DNA of 64,000 nucleotides, from NCBI GenBank assembly GCA_964561785.1, contig CAZLRF010000010.1, positions 1 to 64,000 on the forward strand, given 5' to 3'. The notes under the pieces were generated by a model. That model was given only the letters and a program-made list of their open reading frames with translations. It was not told the DNA's origin and ran no database searches. The stretch comes from DATBSL01 sp964561785. GTDB taxonomy: Bacteria > Acidobacteriota > Vicinamibacteria > Fen-336. Below, piece after piece: positions 9,048 to 18,383 of the stretch. How positions within the stretch are numbered: position 1 is the first letter of the stretch; each line of letters starts with the position of its first letter. The translations under genes were made by a program, and so were the position numbers.

Positions 9048-11423
9048 ATGAAAGAGCGCACGAAGAGCCGGGTCGCGAGCGTCCTCACGACGATGGAGTA
9101 CGGGCCCGCGCCCGAGGCGGCCGGAGCGGCCGTGGAGTGGCTGGAGGCGCACGGCCGCACGTTCGGGTCGTTTATCGACGGCGCCTTCACCGCGCCGGGG
9201 GAGCTGTTCGAGACGCTCTACCCGGCCACGGGGAAGCCGCTCGCGCGGGTGACCCAGGCGACCCCGGCCGACGTCGACGCGGCCGTGGCCGCCGCTCGCC
9301 GGGCCCAGGAGGGCTGGGCGGCGCTCTCCGGCCACGCTCGGGCGCGTCACCTCTACGCGATCGCCCGCCACGTGCAGAAGCAGGCCCGGCTCTTCGCCGT
9401 CCTCGAGACGCTCGACAACGGCAAGCCGATCCGCGAGACGCGCGACATCGACGTCCCGCTGGTGGCCCGCCACTTCTACCACCACGCGGGGTGGGCCGAG
9501 CTGCGTGACGCGGAGCTCCCGGGCGCCCGCCCGGTCGGAGTCGTCGGCCAGATCATCCCGTGGAACTTCCCGCTCCTCATGCTGGCGTGGAAGATCGCCC
9601 CCGCCCTCGCGATGGGGAACACCGTCGTCCTGAAGCCCGCGGAGTGGACGTCGCTCACCGCGCTCCTCTTCGCGGAGGTCTGCCGGGACACCGGCCTGCC
9701 CCCGGGCGTCGTCAACATCGTGACCGGGGACGGGAAGGTGGGGGAGCGGATCGTTCGCCACCCCGGGATCGACAAGATCGCGTTCACCGGCTCGACCGAG
9801 GTCGGACGGATCCTCCGCGACGCGACGGCGGGGAGCGGCAAGAAGCTGTCGCTCGAGCTCGGGGGCAAGTCGCCGTTCGTCGTCTTCGACAGCGCCGACC
9901 TCGACAGCGTCGTCGAGGGCGTGGTCGACGCAATCTGGTTCAACCAGGGCCAGGTCTGCTGCGCGGGCTCGCGGCTGCTCGTGCAGGAGAGCGTCGCGCC
10001 GAGGCTCCTCGCCAAGCTGCGCGCGCGGATGGAGAAGCTGCGCGTCGGCGACCCGCTCGACAAGGCGATCGACATCGGGGCGATCATCGCCCCCGCCCAG
10101 CTCCGGAAGATCGACCGGCTGGTGAAGCAGGGCGCCTCCGAGGGGGCGACGCTGTGGCAGCCGTCCTGGGCCTGCCCGAAAGAGGGCTGGTTCTACCCGC
10201 CCACGATCCTCGCCGGCGTGGCGCCCGCCTCGACCGCGGCCCAGGTGGAGATCTTCGGCCCCGTCCTGGTGACGCTGACGTTCCGCACGCCGCAGGAGGC
10301 GGTGGCCCTCGCCAACAACAGCCGCTACGGGCTCGCCGCCAGCGTGTGGAGCGAGGACATCAACCTCGCGCTCGACGTGGCGCGACAGGTCAAGGCGGGC
10401 GTCGTCTGGGTCAACAGCACGAACCTGTTCGACGCGGCCTCCGGCTTCGGCGGGTACCGCGAGAGCGGCTTCGGGCGCGAGGGGGGGCGCGAGGGGCTGT
10501 TCGAGTACGTGCGGACGGGCTTCGCGCCACCCGCGCCGGCGAGAGAGGTTCCGCGGCAGGACCCCCCGCCCGCGGTGGACACCGCGCTCCCGCCGATCGA
10601 CCGGACGGCCAAGCTGTTCGTCGCCGGCAGGCAGGTGCGGCCGGACTCCGGCTACAGCCGGAAGGTGCTCGATCCGTGGGGCCGCGGGATCGCCGAGGTG
10701 GGGGAGGGCAACCGCAAGGACGTTCGGAACGCGGTCGAGGCCGCCCGCGCGGCGTCGGGCTGGGCGAGCCAGACCGCCCACGGCCGGGCGCAGGTCCTCT
10801 ACTACGTGGCCGAGAATCTCTCCGCGCGCGCGGAGGAGCTCGGGGCGCGGATCGGCCGGATGACGGGGGACCCGGCGGGGGCGAGGGCCGAGGTCGCAAG
10901 CTCCGTCGAGCGCCTCTTCGCCTGCGCGGCGTGGGCCGACAAGTGGGACGGCGCCGTTCACCACACGCCGCTGCGCAACGTGACCCTCGCGATGAACGAG
11001 CCGGTCGGCACGGTGGGCATCCTGTGCCCCGACGAGGCGCCGCTGCTCGCCTTCGTCACCCTCGTCGGCGGGGCGATCGCGATGGGGAACACCGTGATCG
11101 CCGTCCCGTCCGAGCGCCACCCCCTCGCCGCCACGGACTTCTACCAGGTCCTCGAGACGAGCGACGTGCCGGCAGGCGTCGTCAACATCGTGACCGGCGC
11201 CCGCGACGAGCTCGCGAAGGTGATCGCCGAGCACGCGGACGTCGACGCGGCGTGGTACTTCGGGGGCCCGGAGGGCGCCGCGCTCGTCGAGCGCGCCTCG
11301 GCGGGCAACCTCAAGCAGACCTGGACGTGCTCGGCGCCCCTCGACTGGGCGAACGCGGACCTGCGCGAGCTGCTGCGCCACGCCACGCAGGTCAAGAACA
11401 TCTGGGTCCCGTACGGGGCCTGA
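9048..11423 (+). CDS. ALDH16-type aldehyde dehydrogenase (active domain plus pseudo-ALDH domain)
   Basis: A 791-aa protein. Residues ~20-500 are a complete NAD(P)-dependent ALDH: the IIPWNFPLLM cofactor segment, FTGSTEVGR, LELGGKSPF with the general-base Glu, and catalytic Cys304 in GQVCCAGSR. Residues ~520-791 repeat the first half of an ALDH fold (GTVGILCPDEAPLLAF, MGNTVIAVPSE, AGVVNIVTG) but end without a catalytic Cys domain. This double architecture is that of the ALDH16 family, whose bacterial members keep an active first domain. Adjacency to deoC suggests oxidation of acetaldehyde or a deoxyribose-derived aldehyde. Family assignment is strong; substrate is inferred. Confidence 0.9.
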   Translation: MKERTKSRVASVLTTMEYGPAPEAAGAAVEWLEAHGRTFGSFIDGAFTAPGELFETLYPATGKPLARVTQATPADVDAAVAAARRAQEGWAALSGHARARHLYAIARHVQKQARLFAVLETLDNGKPIRETRDIDVPLVARHFYHHAGWAELRDAELPGARPVGVVGQIIPWNFPLLMLAWKIAPALAMGNTVVLKPAEWTSLTALLFAEVCRDTGLPPGVVNIVTGDGKVGERIVRHPGIDKIAFTGSTEVGRILRDATAGSGKKLSLELGGKSPFVVFDSADLDSVVEGVVDAIWFNQGQVCCAGSRLLVQESVAPRLLAKLRARMEKLRVGDPLDKAIDIGAIIAPAQLRKIDRLVKQGASEGATLWQPSWACPKEGWFYPPTILAGVAPASTAAQVEIFGPVLVTLTFRTPQEAVALANNSRYGLAASVWSEDINLALDVARQVKAGVVWVNSTNLFDAASGFGGYRESGFGREGGREGLFEYVRTGFAPPAPAREVPRQDPPPAVDTALPPIDRTAKLFVAGRQVRPDSGYSRKVLDPWGRGIAEVGEGNRKDVRNAVEAARAASGWASQTAHGRAQVLYYVAENLSARAEELGARIGRMTGDPAGARAEVASSVERLFACAAWADKWDGAVHHTPLRNVTLAMNEPVGTVGILCPDEAPLLAFVTLVGGAIAMGNTVIAVPSERHPLAATDFYQVLETSDVPAGVVNIVTGARDELAKVIAEHADVDAAWYFGGPEGAALVERASAGNLKQTWTCSAPLDWANADLRELLRHATQVKNIWVPYGA

Positions 11424-11457
11424 GCCCCGGGACGGACGGCCCGCGGCGTAAGCGCGT

Positions 11458-11486
11458 TTGACGGTTCCCCACCCGCCCGCTAGGCT
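11458..11486 (+). promoter_or_regulatory. Promoter candidate, TTGACG-N17-TAGGCT
   Basis: A near-consensus -35 TTGACG (11458-11463), a 17-bp spacer and TAGGCT (11481-11486). The ATG of the glycosidase gene follows 8 nt after the -10, so the mRNA would be leaderless or nearly so. This is among the best sigma70-like promoters in the window. Confidence 0.6.
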
Positions 11487-11494
11487 CCGGGGCC

Positions 11495-14400
11495 ATGACG
11501 ACCGACAGCGCCTTCATCGGCCCCGCCGGACTCCTGCTCGCTCTTCTCACGCTTCCTCTCGGCGCCGCCACCGCCCTTGCCGACGGCGCCCGGGTCGCCG
11601 TGTTCCGGGCTCCCGGGTTCCCCACGACGGACGCCTCGGTGGTGGACGACCGAACGTTCGCCGCCGCCCTGTCCGGCCTCGACGCCGATGCGTTCGACTC
11701 GCCCTCGGCCCTCGCCTCGGGCCTGCGGCGCGGCGACCACCGCGCGCTCGTCCTGCCCTACGGGAGCGCGTTCCCGCTCGAAGCGTGGCCGGCGATCCGG
11801 GACTTCGTGAAGCAGGGCGGCAGCCTCGTCGTTCTCGGCGGGGCGCCCTTCCACCAGCCGGTGCGCTCGGAAGCCGGGCGGTACGTCCTCGGCATCCGCC
11901 AGCCCACCTTCGCCCACGAGCTGCTGATCGGCCCCTCGGACGAGCTGCGGCCGGCCGATTTCGCCGGGCCGCTCGAGGCGCGGTCGGTCGCGACGAGCGA
12001 GTGGGCGGGCCCCGTTCCCGCGGCGGGCCGCACGTGGGCGCTCCACGCGCGGCTCGCCTCGCGGGCGGACGCGACGCTCGGCGGCGGCCCCGAGGGCTGG
12101 CGCGACGGCGTCCTTCGCCCCCTCGTGCACGTCGTCGACGCGCAGGGCGCGCCGCGGATGTGCCCCCTCCTCGAGATCGACCGGATGCGCGGGACGGACG
12201 CCGGCGGGCGCTGGGTCTTCGCGCCGACCGACGCGCCGCTCGACGCGGGGACGATCCGCGCCCTGGTCGGCCGGGCCCTGGAGGGGGCGGTCGAGCTCGA
12301 CGCGCGGCCGGTGAGGGCGGCCGTCGAGCCGGGGGAGGCGCCCATCCTCAGGGTGATCCTGCGCCGTCCCGCGCCCCGCGAGGACGAGAGCGTCGCGACG
12401 CGGGCCCGGGTGGTCGTCCGGAGCCAGGGCGGCGAAGAGGTCTACGCCGGCGAGGTCGATCTGTCGGGCCCGCGCGAGATGCGCACCGGCCTGCTCACGC
12501 TCAAGGCCGCGGCGGAGCTCCCGCCGGGCCTTCACCGCGTGGAGGTCTCGATCCCGGACGCGCCGTGGCATCCCCGCTCGGCCACGGCCGGCTTCTGGGT
12601 GAAGGACGAGCGCCTGCTCGCCTCGGGGCCGAAGCTCGCGGTGTCGCGCGACTGGATCCGCGCCGACGGCAAGGTGCTGCCGGTCGTCGGGACGACCTAC
12701 ATGGCGTCCGACGTCCACCGCAAGTTCCTCTTCGAGCCCAACCCCGCGGTCTGGGACCGTGACTTCGCGGAGATGAAGCGCCAGGGGATCAACATGGTGC
12801 GCACCGGCCTGTGGACGGCGTGGTCGCGGGTCATGATCGACCCCGGGGCGGTCGACGAGAACGTCCTCTCCGCCCTCGACGCGTACGTGCTCACCGCGGC
12901 GCGGCACGGGATCCTCGTCTGCTTCAACTTCTACGCCTTCCTCCCGCCGGCCTACGGCGACGCGAACCCGTACCTCGGCCCGCGGGCGCTCGAGGGCCAG
13001 CGGGCGCTCCTGACCGCGGTCGCGCGGCGCTACCGCGGCGTCGGCTGGGTGCACTGGGACCTCATCAACGAGCCCTCCTACGCGCCGCCGGAAGGAGTGT
13101 GGAAGAACCTGCCCATCGGCGACGAGCACGAGGCCCGGGCGTGGCGCTCGTGGGCCCTCGCGAGGCACGGCGACGACCTCGACCGCCTGCGCGACCTCTG
13201 GCGCGACCGCACGGACGCGCTCCTCGCGGCGCCCGGCGCCGACGAGATCGGCCACAACTTCCTCCGGGAGCACCGGCGGCCGCGCAAGGTGCGCGACTTC
13301 TTCGAGTTCACCCAGGTGGCGGTGGCCGGGTGGGCGGCCACCCTGCGCGACACCCTGAAAGCGGCGGGCGGCGACGCGCTCGTCACGCTCGGCCAGGACG
13401 AAGGCGGCGCCGGGACCCGACCCGCGCAGCTCCTGCACGCCGACTCGGTCGACTACACCGCCATCCACACGTGGTGGAACAACGACGACCTCCTGTGGGA
13501 CGGGGTGATGACGAAGGCCCTCGGCAAGCCGAACATGCACCAGGAGACGGGCCTCATGAGCCTCCAGGACCCGGACGGCGCCCCGTGGCGCACGCCGGCG
13601 GCGGCGGCCGACCTGCTCGACCGCAAGTTCGCCTACGCCTTCGCCGGCCGCGGGGCGGGGGTGATCCAGTGGGCCTGGAACGTCAACCCGTACCAGCCGA
13701 TCGACAACGAGGCGACGATCGGCGTCAACCGCCAGGACGGGACGGCCAAGCTCGAGCGAGACGCGCTCCTGCGCTTCGCGGCGTTCTTCGAGGCGGCGGG
13801 GCCCTGGCTCGACGACTTCGAGCCCGAGCCGGTCGCTTTGGTCGTGCCGTACGCGCGGCTTCTCTCCGGGCGACCGGGCGGAATCGACCACACCAAGCGT
13901 CTCGTCCGGCTCCTGGCGCAGCGCCACGGGGTCGTGCCCCAGGCCCTCCCCGACATCCGGCTCACCGCCGGGCAGCTTCGCGGCGTCAAGCTCACGATCG
14001 TTCCCGCGCCCGAGATGATCGACGAGGAAGCCGCGCGGGCGCTCGTCGAGGCGTCGAAGGCCGGCACGAAGGTCCTGATCACGGGGGCGGTCGAGGGCGA
14101 CTCGTACGGCCGGCCGACGCCGTCGCTCGTCGCCCTCGGCGTCCTCGGCGAGAGCCGGCCGGTGGCGCTCCACGAGACGACCGGCTGGGGGGCGCCCGCC
14201 GGGACGTCGCGGCCGGTCACGTTCGAGAGCCTGGCCCAGCACTGGCTGAAGCGAGGCACGAAGCCGGGCCCGATCGCCCTGACCGGCGCCGTCTGGCACG
14301 AGCCGCTGCCCCTCGACTTCGCCCGCGAGACCGAGCCGCTCGACGCGCTGCTGGGGGTCGCCTTGAAGGCGGCGGGCGTGCCGACGCACCCGGCCGCGGA

Positions 14401-14605
14401 TGGGGTGGCTGTCCGGGTCCTCCGGGCGCCCCGGGCCGTGCTCGTGGCCTGCGTCAACGAGACGCCCACGCCGGTGCGGCGCCCCGTCGTGGTCGATGGT
14501 CGGCCGGTCGTGATCCCGGTGGCGGCCCTGCGCTCGAGGCTCGTGCTGCTCGAGCGAGGTACCGGGAAGGTGCTGGCGGCGACGGCGGGCGAGGCGATTC
14601 GATGA
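11495..14605 (+). CDS. Secreted clan GH-A glycoside hydrolase (GH5/GH42-like)
   Basis: A 1036-aa exported protein. Residues ~30-130 form a Rossmann-like domain (RALVLPYG, GGSLVVLGG), residues ~390-740 a TIM barrel, and the C-terminal part another amidotransferase-like domain (KLTIVPAPEMIDEEAARALVE) as seen in GH42 trimerisation domains. The barrel carries the clan GH-A pair: acid/base Glu526 in WDLINEPSY and probable nucleophile Glu684 in MHQETG. It should hydrolyse beta-linked sugars, possibly galactosides or glucans; the exact family is unclear. It has its own promoter and overlaps the next small gene by ATGA, so it may head an operon with the transporter and ribokinase. Confidence 0.75.
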   Translation: MTTDSAFIGPAGLLLALLTLPLGAATALADGARVAVFRAPGFPTTDASVVDDRTFAAALSGLDADAFDSPSALASGLRRGDHRALVLPYGSAFPLEAWPAIRDFVKQGGSLVVLGGAPFHQPVRSEAGRYVLGIRQPTFAHELLIGPSDELRPADFAGPLEARSVATSEWAGPVPAAGRTWALHARLASRADATLGGGPEGWRDGVLRPLVHVVDAQGAPRMCPLLEIDRMRGTDAGGRWVFAPTDAPLDAGTIRALVGRALEGAVELDARPVRAAVEPGEAPILRVILRRPAPREDESVATRARVVVRSQGGEEVYAGEVDLSGPREMRTGLLTLKAAAELPPGLHRVEVSIPDAPWHPRSATAGFWVKDERLLASGPKLAVSRDWIRADGKVLPVVGTTYMASDVHRKFLFEPNPAVWDRDFAEMKRQGINMVRTGLWTAWSRVMIDPGAVDENVLSALDAYVLTAARHGILVCFNFYAFLPPAYGDANPYLGPRALEGQRALLTAVARRYRGVGWVHWDLINEPSYAPPEGVWKNLPIGDEHEARAWRSWALARHGDDLDRLRDLWRDRTDALLAAPGADEIGHNFLREHRRPRKVRDFFEFTQVAVAGWAATLRDTLKAAGGDALVTLGQDEGGAGTRPAQLLHADSVDYTAIHTWWNNDDLLWDGVMTKALGKPNMHQETGLMSLQDPDGAPWRTPAAAADLLDRKFAYAFAGRGAGVIQWAWNVNPYQPIDNEATIGVNRQDGTAKLERDALLRFAAFFEAAGPWLDDFEPEPVALVVPYARLLSGRPGGIDHTKRLVRLLAQRHGVVPQALPDIRLTAGQLRGVKLTIVPAPEMIDEEAARALVEASKAGTKVLITGAVEGDSYGRPTPSLVALGVLGESRPVALHETTGWGAPAGTSRPVTFESLAQHWLKRGTKPGPIALTGAVWHEPLPLDFARETEPLDALLGVALKAAGVPTHPAADGVAVRVLRAPRAVLVACVNETPTPVRRPVVVDGRPVVIPVAALRSRLVLLERGTGKVLAATAGEAIR

Positions 14606-14760
14606 ATGCCTCGGGCCGGGTCGTCCTGGCGGTCGCGATCGTGCTCGTCGACCTCGTCCTGTTCGCGGTGCCCTTGACCGCTTTCGTGGCGGCCTACGTC
14701 ATCGTGGCCCGTCCGCCCTGGTTCCGGGAGTGGGTGGCGCGACTCTACGAGCCGGCGTGA
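14602..14760 (+). CDS. 52-aa single-span membrane protein
   Basis: Its ATG overlaps the stop of the glycosidase gene (ATGA), a strong sign of translation. It contains one long hydrophobic segment (about residues 6-38) and an amphipathic, aromatic tail (WFREWVARLYE). No family is recognised. Location between a secreted glycosidase and a sugar/ureide-type permease suggests a small transporter-associated subunit, as seen with some secondary transporters, but this is inference. Confidence 0.6.
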   Translation: MNASGRVVLAVAIVLVDLVLFAVPLTAFVAAYVIVARPPWFREWVARLYEPA

Positions 14761-14847
14761 GACCGGCGCGGCGGTCGCTCGTGCTCGGGGCCCGTCTCGT
14801 CGTCCGCGAGTCGTGCGGCGCCTGCCGGGGCCGCGGGGAGGTGTGAG

Positions 14848-15852
14848 ATGTGGATCGTGGAGTCGTACCCGCTCGCCGTGGCGCTGTGCGTGGTGACGAT
14901 GCTGTGCTGGGGGTCCTGGGCGAACACCCAGAAGCTCGCGAGCCGCGAGTGGCGCTTCCAGCTCTTCTACTGGGACTACGCGATCGGGGTCCTTCTCCTC
15001 GCGCTCCTGCTCGCGTTCACCTTGGGCAGCACGGGGGACGCGGGGCGGCCGTTCCTCGCCGACCTGAGGCAGGCCGAGGGACGAAGCCTCTGGTCCGCGT
15101 TCCTCGGTGGCGTCGTCTTCAACCTCTCGAACATCCTGCTCGTCGCCGCGATCGACATCGCGGGCATGGCCGTCGCCTTCCCGATCGGCGTCGGCCTCGC
15201 CCTCGCTCTCGGGGTCATCACGAACTACGTGGCGACGCCGGTGGGGAACCCGGTGCTGCTGTTCGCCGGCGTCGCGGGCGTCGTCCTCGCGATCCTGCTC
15301 TCGGCGGCCGCCTACCGTCGCCTGCCGAGCCAGGGGGCGCGGACGAGCGGGAAGGGGATCGCGATCTCGGTGGTGGCTGGCCTCCTGATGGGGTACTTCT
15401 ACCGCTTCGTCGCGGCCTCGATGTCGACCGACTTTCGCAACCTCGAGCCCGGCAAGCTCGGCCCCTACACGGCTGTCGTCGTCTTCTCCCTGGGGCTGCT
15501 GCTCTCGAACCTCCTCTGGAATACGCTCGTGATGGCGCGCCCGTTCGTCGGCGAGCCGGTGCCCTTCGGCGACTACTTGCGCAAGGGGACGGCGCGGCTG
15601 CACGCGGTCGGCATCCTCGGCGGCGCGATCTGGAACCTCGGGATGTCGCTGTCGATCATCGCCTCCGGGGCCGCCGGCTTTGCGATCTCCTACGGTCTCG
15701 GCCAGGGGGCGACGCTCGTGGCCGCGCTGTGGGGCGTCTTCGTCTGGAAGGAGTTCGCGAAGGCGCCTCCCGGCACGAGCCGCCTCCTCGCCGCGATGTT
15801 CGCGGCGTTCGTGATCGGCCTCGCCCTCATCGTCTACGCGCGGGTGGCCTGA
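14848..15852 (+). CDS. Ureide-permease/GRP-like membrane transporter of the DMT superfamily
   Basis: A 334-aa integral membrane protein with about ten transmembrane helices. The N-terminal CWGSWANTQKLA and the FQLFYWDYAIG segment resemble the ureide permease (PF07168)/GRP sugar transporter group; relatives carry allantoin, uracil, ribose or glucose. The repeated inverted halves expected of the DMT fold are suggested by two Gly-rich helix blocks. A strong SD (GGGGAGGTG) precedes the ATG. The ribokinase gene begins 1 nt after the stop, strongly implying that the imported substrate is ribose or is processed to ribose. Confidence 0.8.
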   Translation: MWIVESYPLAVALCVVTMLCWGSWANTQKLASREWRFQLFYWDYAIGVLLLALLLAFTLGSTGDAGRPFLADLRQAEGRSLWSAFLGGVVFNLSNILLVAAIDIAGMAVAFPIGVGLALALGVITNYVATPVGNPVLLFAGVAGVVLAILLSAAAYRRLPSQGARTSGKGIAISVVAGLLMGYFYRFVAASMSTDFRNLEPGKLGPYTAVVVFSLGLLLSNLLWNTLVMARPFVGEPVPFGDYLRKGTARLHAVGILGGAIWNLGMSLSIIASGAAGFAISYGLGQGATLVAALWGVFVWKEFAKAPPGTSRLLAAMFAAFVIGLALIVYARVA

Positions 15853-15853
15853 G

Positions 15854-16774
15854 GTGGGCGCGCCGATCACGGTCGTGGGCAGCCTGAACATGGACTTCGT
15901 CGTGCAGGTCGCGGTCCTGCCGAGGCCGGGGGAGACGGTGCGGGGCGAGGGCTTCGCCACGATCCCCGGGGGCAAGGGCGCCAACCAGGCGACCGCGGCC
16001 GGCAAGCTCGGCGGCCGGGTGCGGATGGTCGGCCGGGTGGGGGACGACGTGTTCGGCCGGCAGCTGCGGGACAGCCTGGCCGCGGCCGGCGTCGACACGT
16101 CGGCGGTGGCGACGACTCCGGCCTCGCCGTCCGGCGTCGCCCTCATCTTCGTCGAGGCGGGGGGCCAGAACGAGATCGTGGTGGCGGGAGGGGCGAACGA
16201 GCGGCTCGCCCCCGCGGACGTCGAGGCGGCGCTGCGGGGGCCCTCGGGCGGATTCCTGCTGCTGCAGCTCGAGTCGCCGATGGACACCGTCGAGCGCGCG
16301 GCGGCGCTCGGCCGAGAGCACGGGATGACGGTGATCCTCGACCCGGCTCCCGCTCGGCCGCTCTCCGACGGCCTGCTGGGAGCGGTCGACGTCCTGACGC
16401 CGAACGAGAGCGAGGCCATGGCGCTGCTGGGGCGGGGGCAGGGCACGGTGTCGCTCGCCGAGGCGCCCGAGGTCGCGCGCGCGCTGCGGGAGCGGGGCCC
16501 GCGGGCCATCGTGCTCAAGATGGGGGAGAAGGGAGCCTTCGTCGACGACGGCACGAGCGGGCGCCACGTCCCGGGCCTGAAGGTCGAGGCGGTGGACGCC
16601 ACCGCGGCCGGGGACACGTTCAACGGCGCCCTCGCCGTGGCCCTCGCCGAGGGGCGGGGGATGGCGGAGGCGCTCGGGTTCGCGAACGCCGCGGCCGCGA
16701 TCTCGGTGACGCGCCTCGGCGCCCAGGCCTCGATCCCGGGCCGGGACGAGGTGGACGCGGTGTACTCGAAGTGA
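15854..16774 (+). CDS. rbsK: Ribokinase (PfkB family)
   Basis: A 306-aa cytoplasmic sugar kinase phosphorylating ribose at O5. It has the N-terminal PfkB pattern GSLNMDFVVQV, the GGKGANQA signature (residues ~35-45), ILDPAPARPL, a TPNESEA segment and the catalytic C-terminal motif DATAAGDTFNGAL with the base Asp. Length and motif order match RbsK rather than fructokinase. The GTG start follows the transporter stop by one base, so the pair is coupled. The secreted ADP-ribosylglycohydrolase-family gene begins 32 nt downstream. Confidence 0.92.
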   Translation: MGAPITVVGSLNMDFVVQVAVLPRPGETVRGEGFATIPGGKGANQATAAGKLGGRVRMVGRVGDDVFGRQLRDSLAAAGVDTSAVATTPASPSGVALIFVEAGGQNEIVVAGGANERLAPADVEAALRGPSGGFLLLQLESPMDTVERAAALGREHGMTVILDPAPARPLSDGLLGAVDVLTPNESEAMALLGRGQGTVSLAEAPEVARALRERGPRAIVLKMGEKGAFVDDGTSGRHVPGLKVEAVDATAAGDTFNGALAVALAEGRGMAEALGFANAAAAISVTRLGAQASIPGRDEVDAVYSK

Positions 16775-16806
16775 CGCCCCGTGGGGCGGGGCGAGGGGGC
16801 GAGAGA

Positions 16807-18381
16807 ATGAGGTTCGCGAGGAAGAGCGTGGCCGCCGGGGCGGCCGTCCTCGGGCTCCTGGGGGCGCAGGCCCTGCCGGCGGCCGAGGCCCCGGCGCGGA
16901 GGATGAGCCGGGCCGTTCTCGAGGACAAAGTCCGCGGGGGATGGGCCGGCCAGATGATCGGCGTGGCTTTCGGCGCCCCGACCGAGTTCCAGTCGAACGG
17001 GAAGATCCTCGAGGGCGAGCTGCGGTGGACCCCGGACATGATCGCGAACACGATCCACCAGGACGACCTCTACGTGGAGATGACCTTCGCCCATGTCATG
17101 GACCGGATCGGGCTCGACGCGAGCACCGAGCAGTACGGCGAGATGTTCAAGGACTCGAAGTACAGCCTGTGGCACGCGAACGCCGGCGCCCGGCGCAACC
17201 TCAGCCGGGGGATCCGGGCGCCTCTCTCGGGCCACCCGGACTTCAACATCCACGCGAACGACATCGACTTCCAGATCGAGTCCGACTTCATCGGCCTCAT
17301 GTGCCCGGGGCTGCCCCAGGCCTCGAACCTCTACGCCGACCGCGTCGGCCGGGTGATGAACTACGGCGACGGGCTCTACGGGGGGATGCTCTTCGGGGCG
17401 ATGTACGCGACGGCCTTCTTCGAGACCGACCCCCGCCGGGTGGTCGAGCAGGGGTTGCTCGCCATCCCCGCCGAGAGCGGCTACGCGAGGGTGATCCGCG
17501 ACGTGCTGGCCTGGCACGCGGAGGACCCGACGGACTGGCGCCGGACCTGGCGGCGGATCGAGGAGAAGTGGAACCGCGACGACCCGTGCCCGGACGGGGC
17601 GGGGGTCCCGTTCAACATCGACGCGCGGCTCAACGGGGCCTACGTGGTCCTCGGCCTCCTCTACGGCGGCGGCGACTTCGCGAAGACCCTCGAGGTCGCG
17701 ACCCGGGCCGGTCAGGACTCCGACTGCAACCCCTCGAGCGCGGCCGGCATCCTCGGCGTCATGCTCGGCTACGAGCGGATCCCGCCGATCTGGCGCTCCG
17801 GTATCCCCGCCCTCGCCGACACGAAGTTCGAGTTCACGCCGTATTCGTTCGAAGACATCGTGGCCTCCACGCTGGCCCGGGCCTCCAGGATCATCGTGGC
17901 CGCAGGCGGCTCGGTGGGCTCCTCCGAGGTCGTGATCCCCGTGCAGGCTCCGAAGGCCCCGCCCCTCGAGCAGTGGGACCCGGGGATCCCTGCGCGGGTC
18001 GAGCTCTCCGACCCCGCCTGGTCGTGGCAAGGCGGCTGGGCGGTCGAGACGATGAAGAACGACTGGTCGTCCTGGACGGTGCGGCGGGCCGGGGGGCCGG
18101 GAGACCAGGCGACGTTCTCGTTCACCGGCACCGGGGTCGCGATCTCCGGCACGATGGGCCAGGACGGCGGGCGGGCCGACGTCTACCTCGACGGGGCGAA
18201 GGCGGGGGAGATCGACGCCTGGATCCCCGAGCGGACCTTCGACGACGACTACTGGCACGTGACGGGGCTCGCGGACGGCCCCCACACGGTGCGGATCGTG
18301 GCCCGGGCGGACGCGGACGTCCGGTCGAAGGGCCGGGCGCTGCGGCTCCAGCGGGCGGTCGTCTACCGGCCCCGCCCGTAG
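16807..18381 (+). CDS. Secreted ADP-ribosylglycohydrolase-family protein with C-terminal beta-sandwich domain
   Basis: A 524-aa protein whose signal peptide (VAAGAAVLGLLGAQALPAAEA) predicts export, unusual because most characterised ARH enzymes are cytosolic. Residues ~30-340 follow the ARH fold: GGWAGQMIGVAFGAPTEF, an IHQDDLYVE block in the position of the first metal site, and AGQDSDCNPSSAAGILG matching the second metal motif (GGDTDTxA-like). The last ~130 residues resemble a galactose-binding-like/Ca-dependent module. ARH enzymes cleave N- or O-glycosidic ADP-ribose bonds. Coupled location after a permease and ribokinase suggests release of ribose from external N-ribosides. The ATG with GAGGG upstream is preferred to a GTG at 16771. 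Confidence 0.8.
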   Translation: MRFARKSVAAGAAVLGLLGAQALPAAEAPARRMSRAVLEDKVRGGWAGQMIGVAFGAPTEFQSNGKILEGELRWTPDMIANTIHQDDLYVEMTFAHVMDRIGLDASTEQYGEMFKDSKYSLWHANAGARRNLSRGIRAPLSGHPDFNIHANDIDFQIESDFIGLMCPGLPQASNLYADRVGRVMNYGDGLYGGMLFGAMYATAFFETDPRRVVEQGLLAIPAESGYARVIRDVLAWHAEDPTDWRRTWRRIEEKWNRDDPCPDGAGVPFNIDARLNGAYVVLGLLYGGGDFAKTLEVATRAGQDSDCNPSSAAGILGVMLGYERIPPIWRSGIPALADTKFEFTPYSFEDIVASTLARASRIIVAAGGSVGSSEVVIPVQAPKAPPLEQWDPGIPARVELSDPAWSWQGGWAVETMKNDWSSWTVRRAGGPGDQATFSFTGTGVAISGTMGQDGGRADVYLDGAKAGEIDAWIPERTFDDDYWHVTGLADGPHTVRIVARADADVRSKGRALRLQRAVVYRPRP

Positions 18382-18383
18382 GC

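Noticed and set aside
11480..14389. 969-aa minus-strand ORF opposite the glycosidase
   Set aside because: No recognisable motif; composition matches an antisense frame of the glycosidase gene.
13633..18285. 1550-aa minus-strand ORF spanning the ribose cluster
   Set aside because: It crosses several real genes on the other strand, has no domains and cannot coexist with their clear motifs.
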